Source: Amborella trichopoda (Eukaryota; Streptophyta; Magnoliopsida; Amborellales; Amborellaceae). Taken from it: a DNA stretch of 64,000 bases. The position numbers and the translations under genes were made by a program. Below are positions 35,216 to 46,156 of the stretch, in pieces. A model generated the notes under the pieces. It was not told the DNA's origin. It saw only the letters and a program-made list of their open reading frames with translations, and did no database searches. Numbering within the stretch: the stretch's first letter is position 1; every line of letters begins with the position of its first letter. The stretch lies in the NCBI RefSeq assembly GCF_000471905.2, contig NW_006499912.1, forward strand, positions 1,840,546 to 1,904,545. Direction: 5' to 3'.

Positions 35216-35587
35216 TACAATTTACTAGAATGTAGGTTGTCTTTAGAAATAATAAAAGTAAAATGAAAATAATAGTTTAAAAATGTAAAATATACGAAAT
35301 TACCCAGCTTCATTTTGCTAGTTCAAACGGTTGAAACCTGCTGGTTCAACTAGTCAAATTTGGTCAAACATTAGTTCTGACTGATTTTCGACCAAATATA
35401 GTTTTTACCTTGGACCAAACTGAACAAGATACCAGTGGGCATTAATCAACTTAGTAGAATTTTCCTTTTTCAATTTAACTAGTTCTAGCATTCAATGCTT
35501 CATTAATCTTAACCATAATAATAAATTATTCATTGATAGTGATCCTCATAAAAATATTTGAGATAAATTTAGTTGCAGCTTTATATA

Positions 35588-35803
35588 TAGGAAAAATATA
35601 CAACGATACCAATTACCTTTAGTATGAGGTCGTCGCAATTAATCTTGGCCCTTGTGTTTGAAATTTGGAGGTTGCATGTATTTCATTAACCACAATCAAA
35701 GCTCAAAAGAATATTTTTTGAACTTTATGACTCACCTAAGCTATCAGATTTTAGATTGGGTGGTTATTGGTAATTGTGACCTCTTTGTACCAATAGGTGT
35801 ATT
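35588..35803. mobile_element. MITE family C, copy 2
   Basis: The left arm 'gaaaaatatacaacgatacc', 'aattacctttagtatgaggt' and right arm 'ggtaattgtgacctctttgt' form inverted repeats like those of copy 3, which lies only ~25 bp to the right. Confidence 0.5.
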
Positions 35804-35828
35804 TTTTTGAAAAGTTGTTTTTAACTTT

Positions 35829-36058
35829 AGGAAATATATACAACGAGACTATTTACTTTTGATACAAGGAGGTCACAATCATTATTGACCATTAGATGTG
35901 AATCGAATGGATAAAAATGTAATTGATTGGACAGCAAATCCAAAATAAAATTTATTGAATGTTGTGATACACTTCAATATATTGGTTTAGCATCCAATGG
36001 CCAAAAGTGATTGTGACCTCCTTATACTAAAAGTGAATAGTCTCCTAGTATACAATCT
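35829..36058. mobile_element. MITE family C, copy 3
   Basis: The left arm runs 'atatacaacgagactattta', 'cttttgatacaaggaggtca', 'caatcattattgaccattag'. The right arm is its inverted partner: 'catccaatggccaaaagtga', 'ttgtgacctccttatactaa', 'aagtgaatagtctcctagta'. Arms are ~70 bp and the element ~230 bp. This is the clearest copy. It is non-coding. Confidence 0.75.
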
Positions 36059-37689
36059 ATTTATTTTATTTAAAGTAATTTGCTAAAAATCAATTCCTTT
36101 TAACCAAAAACAATTAAAAATAACTGAAAATTATCTAAAACTAAAATAGTTCAGTAGTATTATATATATAATATGAGGTACGTACAAAAACAACTATTAC
36201 AATGATATTTTGCAAATTAATTTCAAATAAGACAATTTCGTCATGATAAGATTGGTTGTAATCCACATCTAAAAGAAAGTTGATTGCACATCGGAAATAA
36301 AGGCATCTAGTTTTGGATGTATTTAAGATTAGAAACATATTCAGAACTGCAAATGTATTGGCACTTGAGATCCATGAATTCGCAGCTCAAAAATAGTATA
36401 GATAAGATGATCTATGAAGAATTAAAATAAACAATATGAAAATAGTTCAAATTAACTACTTTTAAAGTAAAATATTGTGTTATTTTCATATTCATGAATG
36501 TGACAGTTGGGATTATTGACCTATAAAATTTTAATCTAAAATCTCTTGCGTAGATTTAAGTAAGTGCACAACCTAAGGAGAGATTCTATACCCCTATTTT
36601 TAGTTTTTTTTACAAACTTTGTTAAAATATGGTTTATAGCTTTTTGTACTCACAAAATAACGGCCTATAGCTTTGTTAAAATATGGTCTATAGCTTTGTT
36701 AAAATATGTAAAAATATTAAAATATGGTATATAGCTTTGTTAAAATATGGTCTAAACTTTGTTAAAATATGTCAAAATTATGGTCTAAACTTCAATAAAT
36801 AAATAATAATAATAATAATAACAATAATAATTAAAAAAAAAAAAACCAGAAAGGGATGGCAAAGGGAGTTTCTTGGAAATGGGGAGGCAGAAAGTTGTAT
36901 CAAAACCAATTGAAGGGAGCAACTGCACACATTTTGAGAATGGTGGGATAGGGCTCCAAGCTTCAATCTTGATTGCCAACCTATCAAAAGGGAAAGAGAA
37001 ATTATAGTTTGGGAGTAGTGAATTATCTAACTCCTGGCATCAGTTTAAATAATTTGTAAGAATATAAAATTTTCAATAAAATTGAAAGAGCAGTTAGGAT
37101 AAAATTATATAAAAAAACTTAAAAAGAGACTAAACTACGAAGGCGAAAAGGAAATAAAATATTATGGGCCTTTAATTTAAGATTACATAAAAGTATTTTT
37201 TTATAAATAAACTACTTTCAAGAAACCAGACACATTATCATGAGTTACAAAGTTGAAAGAGAGTAAAATGTTAAATACTCGATATCATAAGTGTATTTTG
37301 ATGTATATACTTTTATAGCAAGTGTATTTTGATCAGTTTCACTATAAATTTTTGTATTTTAAAAGGTACAAATATATGAAAGTATTTCTTTGGCAAGATT
37401 AGGATAAACTCTCATGAATTTATAAAAGAGTTAGGGCACATTTCCTATGAGTCCCCAAACTCATATATGTAGAAATGTGGCTCTCTTGGTAATCAGTTTT
37501 TGAAATGGATTTTGGCTCTAACTTTTAAGGAAGGCATGAAGATTTTTTAATCTCTTTTCCTTAAAAATGACTGAAATTTTAGGGAAATTGGTCGAAAGTT
37601 TGTCTAAGCTGGATTGCACGTTGGGGAAAATTTTATCTAAAAATATGATATTTGTAGTAAATATTGGGTATAGAACTAGGTTATCCCTT
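36059..37689. other. intergenic with a 22-bp-type tandem repeat
   Basis: At 36,608-36,790 'tttgttaaaatatggtctat' recurs six or so times with small variations. A GC-richer stretch at 36,842-36,980 has a minus-strand open frame but no ATG and no family match. No gene is supported. Confidence 0.5.
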
Positions 37690-38767
37690 GATGATGTTGG
37701 AGTTGCTCAGGGTAGAGAACCAAGGGGCTTTGTGACCCTTGTGTGTGATAGTAGACCTGTAGAGATGAAGGTCAAAACCTTACCTTTAAAATATCACACG
37801 ACACGAACATATAATACCCGCATTGAGAAATAGTGTTACCATTGAAGGTAATACGTGTACATGTGCAAGAGATGACTACTATGCACTATAAAGTTGTGGT
37901 TGCACTAGGTCTGTGTGACCTTGGACTTGTCTCTAAAGGAGAACCTATAATCCGTTGATTGGAATTATATCCCCTTACCTATTGGCTAGTTTATTGACTA
38001 ACTTTGGTGTCCTTATCATGAACTCTTGCGATGGTTTGTGCGTCATAAGAACTGTTGGGTCAGTTTGAGAAAATGAGTGTGGATTATAGTCTACATTAGA
38101 AGATAGATTGTTTCAGCAAATTTATAATTCCTTGAACTAGTTGGTTTCAATTCCCATAAAAAATATTTAGAATTAATTATTTTGATGTTAAATGATTTTT
38201 AGTCTAATAGTTTGATTTTTTTAGAAATCTCTGGATATTTTATTTTCTCAAAATAGATTTATAAATAAAAAGAAATTGAATTTTCATTATTTTAAATATT
38301 CAAAAAATAAATTTATTCATTTCTAGAAACTATTTTATAAGTTTTATAATTCATATAATTGATAGGGGCCTACCATGAGCTAAGGGTCCACTATCATATA
38401 CACATGAAAATTGCGTGGGGCCCACTTATGGGTACCATAGAGTGGCACGCCTCACTTATGGGAACCACTTTTCTATTTTATGATGAGGCCCATAAGGTAC
38501 TCAATCAAGATAAAATAAATTGGAAGGTTTTAAATTAAAGAGATATGATTTCAATTAAAAACATGTATAAGAGATTTATACAAGAGACATGAAAATATAA
38601 CATATTTTTCATAATTTTATTATTTAATGGGATTAGGTTAAAGAAGCTGAAAGATAAGGTCCTAACTCATTCGTTTGAATAATGATGGATGGATGGCCAG
38701 CCTTAAGATACCCTAACCCTAAAAAAAATCAATAAATAGGTGGCACGTCACCCTTTCTTATCTCTCT

Positions 38768-38779
38768 CTTGATCTCTTT
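38768..38779. repeat. LINE target-site duplication, left copy
   Basis: cttgatctcttt, identical to 41,796-41,807 on the far side of the LINE. The flanking TCTC also agrees apart from one base, so the duplication may be up to ~17 bp. Confidence 0.85.
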
Positions 38780-41700
38780 TTTTCTTTTTTGAACATTAAC
38801 TCAACATTTTCATTAAATAAAAAAAGAGTTACAAAATACAAGATATACAAGAAGTAAAGAAAAGAGAGCATTAGAAAACATTGACAAGCAGAGAAGTGGA
38901 GTTTGCTCCTCCTTTGGCTAAGGCATGTGCCTCTTCATTCGCCTCACGAAAGCAATGATGCAAATTGGCCTTGATAGAAGAAAGGATAATCCTAATCTCA
39001 TGAAATAATACTCTAAGGCTCCATGGAACATTGAATTGTTCACGACTCCAAGCTATGACATCGCGGAATCTCCTTCAATAATCTTTTGCCTTTCCCACCG
39101 TGAAAGAAGTTTCAAACCCTCTAGGAGACCTCTTGCCTTGGCTTCAATTGTAGTAGCAATACCACATGGGCCTGAATATGAGCACAAGACATTACCCAAA
39201 TGATTTCTAATCAGACCACTATATCTAGCTGCCTTTGGATTGCCAAAGCTGCTGCTATCAAAGTTCAATTTGATTGACTATAAAGGAGGAGGGGACCAAA
39301 CAACAGTTCTTCAGCCAGATCTCATGTTGGCCAAGGTCGCGACTACTAGGGGGTTGATGTAGAGCCACTCTCTTTGTGAGAGGAAAACTAATCTGTTGTT
39401 GAGGCTAAAATGTTAGATTTTAGTATAGCAAAATCAGTAGAGATTCATTCAAAAACTCTTCGACTCTCTTTCCACACACCCCAAAGGACACTTTCCCATA
39501 AGAACGCCAAAATATATTACCCACCTTTGGAATACCAGGGGATAATCATTGAGTGATAAGCAATATGCAAAACTTTGGAATTGGAATGGGTGAAACATTG
39601 GTGAACCCAATTCCAAAGATCAGAAATGAAAGGGCAGAAGATATATTAATATTGGGTTGTCTCATCGCTAGCTTTGCACAAAATGCAAACATTGCATACA
39701 ATGAACCCTGGCTTCCTTAAGTTATCCACAATGACTAGCTTGTCTTGACAAAGAATCTATAGAAATAATTGAACTTTAAGTGGAACATGAAGTTTTTTTA
39801 TCTGAGAAAGTCTTGGATCCAGTTGTCTATATCGAGCATAGAAGATAAGAGCATATGTAGAATTAACTAAGAAATCACTCGAGGTAGTAAGCTCCCAGAT
39901 CACATCATCATGTAGACTAGGGAAAAGTTGGGCATTGTTTAACATGTCCATTAAGGTTTGATACTCATGGATAAAAATCATTCTCCTATACCTGTAATGA
40001 ATAGACCAAACAATGTTAGTATGAGCATCCCCACTAGCCTCATTTACTGTAGCTAGTGGGTTTGAGACTCTAGAGAACACCTTAGGGAAAGTGTATCTGA
40101 GAAGGTAGTCACCATATCATTTATCATACCAGAACAACATAGATTCCCTATTACCCATTACTTTTTGAAAAAGACAAAGCTATATAGGTCTCTCAAAGTC
40201 GATCCCCTTCCAAATATGGAAAAGAGTGGACTTATTTCTTGGGCTTTTTATAATACCATACACCTGATCGGTTTCATATTTTTCTCTCAAAATTTCTACC
40301 CAAAAGGAATATTGGTGAGTATGTACTCTCCACCACCATTTTAAGAGTAATGCAGAGTTCATGTTTTTCAATCTACGAATTCCCAAACCACCTTCTTTTA
40401 TAGATGTGCACACCTTAGCCCAACTAACCAAATGAAGCCTTTTCTTTTTTTCATCATCTCCCCACAAAAAGTTCATAATGAGTCTATCTAGAATGCTAAC
40501 AATCTGCATAGGCATTATAAATATAGACACATAGTGGATTGGAAGGTTAGATAGAGTAGATTTGATAAGTGTATATCGACTTCCTAGAGACAAAGTCTTT
40601 GCCTTCCACAAATCCATTTTCTTATTGAATCTCTCTACCACTGGATCCCAAATACATTTTGAGGGCATCAAATCCACCAAACGGATACCCAAATATTGGT
40701 AAGGCAACTACTTAACACCACATTCTAGTAGTCCATCCATCCTTGAAACTATGTTTTGAGGACATCCAATTCTGATGAACTTGGTTGTAGAGAGACTTAC
40801 TTTGAACCCAATTGTCATTTCAACACTCTTTAGAAATATCTACAATCTACTATTTCCATTACGTTTGGATCGCAAAAAATTATGGTGTCATCTGCATACT
40901 GCAAGTGTGATACAGTCATACCATTATTCCCAACTTTGATGCCTGAAATAAGACCCTGTGAAGAAATACTTTTTAGCATAACACTGAAACTTTATGCCAC
41001 CAATGTATATGAGAAAGGTGATAGGGGATCTCCTTATCTGATGCCTCTAGAACTATTAAAGAAATCAGTTTCCTTACCATTCACGAGAATTAAGAAGTGG
41101 GAACATGAAAGAAACCAGTTGCCTTACCATCTTATCATATGCTTTTTCAAAATCTATCTTACAAAGAAGACAAGGGTTTTTTTTTTTTTATTCTGGAATG
41201 AATACATTCTTGAGCTACCAGAATACTATCCATAATTTGTTTGTCTTTTAGGAAAGCAGATTGGGGACCTCAAATAATCAAGTGGATCACCTTTCGTAAT
41301 TTATTAGAACATATCTTTACGATAATTTTATAAAGACTACTCAATAAGCTGATACAGCGGATGTCTTTCACATCCTCAATTACTTTTTTTTTAGGAATAA
41401 TGCAATGAAGGTGGAATTCATTGCCACATTAATTCTACCTCTCCAATAGAATTCTTCCAACAATTGAACTTGGTCGTCTTTCAGGAGATCCCAAAATGTT
41501 TGAAAGAAAGCTAGGGGAAAACCATCAGGTCCCAGGGCTTTGTCTCTCCCAAGACCAAAAACTTTTTCCTTAATTTCTTGTTCCTCAAATTTTCTTTCTA
41601 GCCAAATTGCTTGATCTAGAGGTAGTTTCACAAACGGTAAATGTTGAATAGACATATTTATCCCATTATCAGCCAAGAAAGCCTCTTTAAAATGACTTAT

Positions 41701-41795
41701 TAAAGCATTTTTTAGTCATGGTCCACCTTTACATTCTACCCTTAAACTTTCAGATTTTGGATAGAATTGCCCTTTCTTCTAGCGCATTCCTCTCC
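38780..41795 (-). mobile_element. 5'-truncated L1-type LINE
   Basis: Minus-strand pieces follow LINE ORF2 order. From the 5' end: ERNALEERAILSKI at the extreme right (41,795-41,755), then 'VFGLGRDKALGPDGFPLAFF' (start of reverse transcriptase, ~41,510-41,560), DFEKAYDKM (~41,130), RGIRxGDPLSPF (~41,030) and the catalytic YADD (40,898-40,887). Next come 'PYQYLGIRLVDLMPSKCIWD' and WKAKTLSLGSRYTLIKSTL (40,180-40,707), a zf-RVT-like region (39,757-40,080) and an RNase H domain (39,300-38,890: LNFDSSSFGNP, IEAKARGLLEGL, EANEEAHALAKGGA). A T-rich run at ~38,772-38,790 is the poly(A) tail on the other strand. Endonuclease and ORF1 are missing, the common 5' truncation. The reading frame shifts and stops between domains, so it is inactive. 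A 12-bp target duplication brackets it. Confidence 0.92.
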
Positions 41796-41807
41796 CTTGA
41801 TCTCTTT
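41796..41807. repeat. LINE target-site duplication, right copy
   Basis: cttgatctcttt, directly next to the truncated 5' end of the LINE; identical to 38,768-38,779. Confidence 0.85.
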
Positions 41808-42010
41808 AGCCCATCCCTCTCCCTTAGAAAATATTAGAGTAGAGAAAAGAAGGGGCATGCCCCAACCTAGACCATTGATAGCCTATGGCTGCCCATGCTT
41901 TAAAGATTTGAGATAGACCATTGATCTTATACACATCAACTCCATTAATCTCGTGCACACCAACTCCATTGATCTCATGCGCACTAGTTAGGGTAATCTT
42001 CTAACAACTT

Positions 42011-42551
42011 TTTTATTCTTCGCAGTCTTACGTTTTCTAGTTTAAAAGAAATTTTATTAGTGGCAGCAAATGAGAAATTATTTTTATAATTGTTTTTTGT
42101 TTATTTTGAGTTTATTTAATTGTAATTGAACTTTTTTAAGTGTTTTAGTTAGCATAAAAAAGAAATTAAAAACCACATATAATGTGTTAGTTCACCTTGT
42201 CCAACTTTCAATACTTCCTTGCAATTGACTATTTTTATTTTATTTATCTGTTATATTTTTTTCCCCATTTCCTACATCTCATTATGTCCGTCAGTATGCC
42301 CCTACATTTGTTGAGAAAAAAATTGATTAAATTCTATATTAGTGGGCAAAGCCAGAAAAATGTGCTCAGCTATTCCAAAGTCCAAGTATTTATTGTTCGA
42401 TTTGAATTGGAAATCATCAATTAGGGTAAATAATCTATTAGGACTGAAATGGTTTTGGGAATGTTCAGTTCTCCAACCTTAAAAAGAAAACTTTTTACAA
42501 TTTTTTTCAAGTTTGTTTAATATTTTTTTAGATTCCTTTTAACTCCCCACT
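42011..42551. other. intergenic, nothing recognised
   Basis: AT-rich sequence between the old LTR copy and the hAT-bracketed segment. No gene. Confidence 0.45.
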
Positions 42552-42559
42552 CTATGAAC

Positions 42560-45500
42560 CAGTGGTTTAAAAAGCGGATCGGTGCCCCGGATCGGACACC
42601 TCAAAAACCCATCGAGATTGATGAATCGGCAATTTGGTTCGGAAATCGGCCGAATCGGTCCTATTAAGCCTTAAAACAAATCCAAAAAAATTATGAAAAT
42701 TCATTATAAATGTTATTTTTTAATAATCCAATAAGAAATATAGGTATTACATTATTAAATTTTATTTTTAATCAATTTATGAATAATTAAGATTCTTTCC
42801 CTGTATGAACTTATGTTAACCATTAAATTTGCATCACATAAAACAAAAAGCATAGAATTACCATGGATAAAGTATATAATCATACATAGACTACAATAAA
42901 TAATGGATTAAATCGATAAAACATGGCCACTAAAATCTCGAATTGGCGGAAAAACCTAATCCATTAAAACAAAAAAAAAACCAAATTATTACAACCTAAC
43001 TAACTATAATCCAAAATTATTACAACCTATCCAACTATAATATTATATATTGCAACAAAAATTGTTGGCTTATATTTTATTATATAAATAATAGCAAATT
43101 TAAAAAATTTTATAATAACATTTAATTTAAAATATATTATTGACAACTGATACATTACAAGATTTATAAATAAAATATTTTATTAGAAAGAAATAAAATA
43201 TTTTATTATCAATATATAAATTATTCGAATGCGCATCAATTTTTGAAATAACACTTCAAATTTTTAAAAATATAATTTTTTAGAATTCTAGAATAAATTT
43301 AATGGAAGAGATTGTTAGAGACAGAAAAATATTTCAAATGCTTATGAATCACATTTAAAATTAATATTCCTAAATTTATGTTAAATCTTATCATATTATA
43401 AAAATAAAAATTATAATTAGATCAGTTATTCCTAGTTTGTATTAAAAAATATTTGTTGTATTAAGAAATATCTTATATTTTTTTGACAAGAAATACTTGT
43501 TGTATTTATTTTTTATGAGAAAATATGATATTTATTGTATTAATTTTTTTTTTTTACTAGAAAAAAGAAGAAGATGTTATGTTACCTTATTTTCTTATGA
43601 TATTATTATCTTATTTTCTTTTCTTTTTTATTTTTATTTCTTATGAAGATAAATTTTATTTTTTTTTACGACAAAAGTAAAACCTATCTTTTTGTTTTTT
43701 TTTTTTTTTTTTAAGATATTATTTTTTTAAAAAAAAAAATTTGAAAACAAAAAGTGAATTTTGCACAATAGCGTTCCAACTGGAATTCAAATTTGAAACG
43801 CAAAAGAACCACTGCTGCTAACCATGGTAGCCTTTCGCACACTGCTGAAGAGTTTTGTATAATGATTACCTATGTTGCATGAATTTTCAATACAATATGG
43901 CTTAGCACAAGTTCCACATCGAAGAATTTGAGAAAGAGTAGAAGGTATAAATACATTTACAAAAGCCTTAACTCTAGTGTGATGGAGAGAAAGGGTACAC
44001 TAGTTATGATATTTTTGATAAAAATTACCAAAATATCCTCAAGTAACGACTCGCGTCCTGTGTGATATCACTAAGCGATTTATGACGTAATAGGGGGAGA
44101 CATCACTAAGCAGGGAGAGGTTGGACATCACTATGTATGGAGAGGCTGAAATCGTGATTTAAAAATTACCAAAATGTCCTCAAGTAACACATCACTAAGT
44201 GGGGAGCGGCAACCAAAATATCCTCAGGTAATGTCAAAATGTCCTCAAGTTCGTGACTTAAAAATTACCAAAATGTCCTCAAGTAACACATCACTAAGTG
44301 GGGAGCGGCAACCAAAATATCCTCAGGTAATGTCAAAATGTCCTCAAGTAATGACTCTCGCCTTGTGACGACAAAAAGGTAATGTCAAACCAAAATATGG
44401 TAATGTCCTCAGGTAACAACAAAATGTCCTTAGGTAACGACTAGCCCTAATGTCCTTAGGACGACAAAATGTCGACTCGCCCTAATGTCCTCAGGACGAC
44501 AAAATGTCGACTCGCCCTAATGTCCTCAAGACGACAAAATGTCGACTCACCCTGTGACGTGACGTCACTAAGCGGCTAAAAATTACGTCCTCAGGTAACG
44601 ACTCGCCCTAATGTCCTCAAGACGACAAAATGTCGACTCGCCCTAATGTCCTCAGGACGACAAAATGTTGGCTAGCCCTAATGTCCTCCGGACGACAAAA
44701 TGTTGACCAAAATATCCTCAAGTAATTTATGACTCTAAAAATTACGTCCTTAGGTAACGACCCGCCCTAATGTCCTCAGGACGACAAAATGTTGACTCGC
44801 CCTAATGTCCTCAGGACGACAAAATGTCGACCAAAATATCCTAAGGTAATGTCAAAATGTCCTCAAGTAACGACTCTCGCCCTGTGACGACAAAAAGGTA
44901 ATGTCAAACCAAAATATGGTAATGTCCTTAGGTAACAACAAAATGTCCTTAGGTAATGACTCGCCCTAATGTCCTCAGGACGACAAAATGTCGACTCGCC
45001 CTAATGTCCTCAGGACGACAAAATGTTGACTCGCCTTAATGTCCTCAGGACGACAAAATGTCGACTCGCCCTAATGTCCTCAGGACGACAAAATGTCGAC
45101 TCGTCCTGTGACGTGACGTTACTAAGCGGCTAAAAATTGTGTCCTTAGGTAACAACTCGCCCTAATGTCCTCAGGACGACAAAATGTTGACTCGCACTAA
45201 TGTCCTCAGGACAAAAAAATGTCGACTTGCCCTGTGACGTGACGTCACTAAGCAGCTAAAAATTACCAAAATGTCCTCAAGTAATGTCAAAATGTCCTCA
45301 GGTGTCGACTCGCTGACTCTCCCTGTGACGTGACGTCACTAAGCGGCTAAAAATTACCAAAATGTCCTCAGGTAATGTCAAAATGTCCTCAGGTGTCGAC
45401 TCGCCCTGTGACGTGACGTCACTAAGCGTCTAAAAATTACCAAAATATCCTCAAGTAATGTCAAAATGTCCTCAGGTAATGACTCGCGGACTCGCTCTGT

Positions 45501-46148
45501 GACGTTGCATCACTAAGCTGCTAAAATTACCAAAATGTCCTCAGGTAAGTACAAAATGTCCTCAGGTAATGACTCACCCTGTGATGTGACGTCACTAAGC
45601 GGCTAAAAATTACCAAAATGTCCTCAGGTAACTACAGAATGTCCTCAGGAAACGACTCACCCTGTGACGTGATGTCACTAAGCGGCTAAAATTACCAAAA
45701 TGTCCTCAGGTAACTACAAATGTCCTCAAGTAACAACTCGCCCTAATGTCCTTAGGTACGCCTGTGACGTGACGTCACTAAGCGGCTAAAAATGTCCTCA
45801 GGTAACAACAAAATATCCTCAGGTAACGACTCGCCCTAATGTCCTAAGGTAACGACTCGCCCTGTGACGTGACATCGCTAAGCGACTAAAAATTACTATA
45901 ATATCCTCAGGTAACGACAAAATGTCCTCAGGTAACGACTCGCCCTGTGACGTCACTAAACGGTTGGAATCACGATTTATGACGTAATAGGGGTGATTGG
46001 AATCGTGATTTATGACGTAATAGGGCGATTCACTGTTTAAAATCGCCGATTCTCTTGTAGGATCGAGCGATTCCCTTTTTTACATAAGAATCGATACATA
46101 AATTCCTGTGGGCGAGTCCGTGACGACTCGCCGATTTTTGAAACCCTC
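42560..46148. mobile_element. non-autonomous hAT-like element carrying a minisatellite
   Basis: The left end CAGTGGTTTAAAAAGCGG (42,560-42,577) and the reverse complement of the right end, GAGGGTTTCAAAAATCGG (46,148-46,131), are imperfect terminal inverted repeats in hAT style. Octamers directly outside, ctatgaac (42,552-42,559) and ctataaac (46,149-46,156), agree at seven of eight positions, as expected for an aged hAT target duplication. Subterminal regions on both sides are rich in AATCGGCGA-type motifs. Inside, 42.7-43.9 kb is very AT-rich and non-coding, and ~44.0-46.0 kb is a tandem array. No transposase is present. At ~3.6 kb it is large for a coding-free hAT derivative. Confidence 0.65.
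44030..46020. repeat. palindrome-rich minisatellite array
   Basis: The short unit (35 bp) joins 'cgactcgccctaatgtcctc' to 'aggacgacaaaatgt'; it is repeated in runs at 44,440-45,220. A longer unit (~80-95 bp) adds 'tgtgacgtgacgtcactaag', 'cggctaaaaattaccaaa' and 'atgtcctcaggtaa', dominant at 45,220-45,960. A ~97-bp near-exact duplication opens the array (44,163-44,350). Within units, gtcctcaggac and cgacaaaatgtcg are perfect short hairpins, and tgacgtca is an 8-bp palindrome seen at least five times. The array is CpG-rich in an AT-rich setting. The small open frame at 44,174-44,368 is a by-product of the repeat. Confidence 0.93.
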
Positions 46149-46156
46149 CTATAAAC

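Larger units (their letters stand above)
37690..42010 (+). mobile_element. diverged copia LTR copy, interrupted by a LINE
   Basis: On the plus strand 37,690-38,767 follows the same order of blocks as the inner copia LTR read on its sense strand: 'gtgacccttgtgtgtgatag', 'gttgtggttgcactaggtct', 'gacttgtctctaaaggagaa', a long AT-rich part, then 'gtggcacgcctcac'. It continues after the LINE at 41,808 with CTCTCCC-rich leader-like sequence and three diverged 'ctccattgatctcatgcgca' repeats. Only one LTR is seen and no coding region, so it is best called an old solo LTR or fragment of a related family. It is much more diverged than the pair at 10-18 kb. Outer ends are approximate. Confidence 0.5.

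Noticed and set aside
36785-36979. Start of a plastid-targeted protein on the minus strand (AIKIEAWSPIPPFSK…)
   Set aside because: There is no ATG (only TTG), the frame runs into T-rich simple sequence and no further exon was found.
44174-44368. Small protein with an exact internal repeat (MSSSNTSLSGERQPKYPQV…)
   Set aside because: The frame is created by two copies of the DNA tandem unit and closes within the array. Coding is not supported.
44030-46020. CRISPR-like array
   Set aside because: The units are contiguous variants of one another with no unique spacers between constant repeats, and the setting is a plant nuclear genome. It is a minisatellite.
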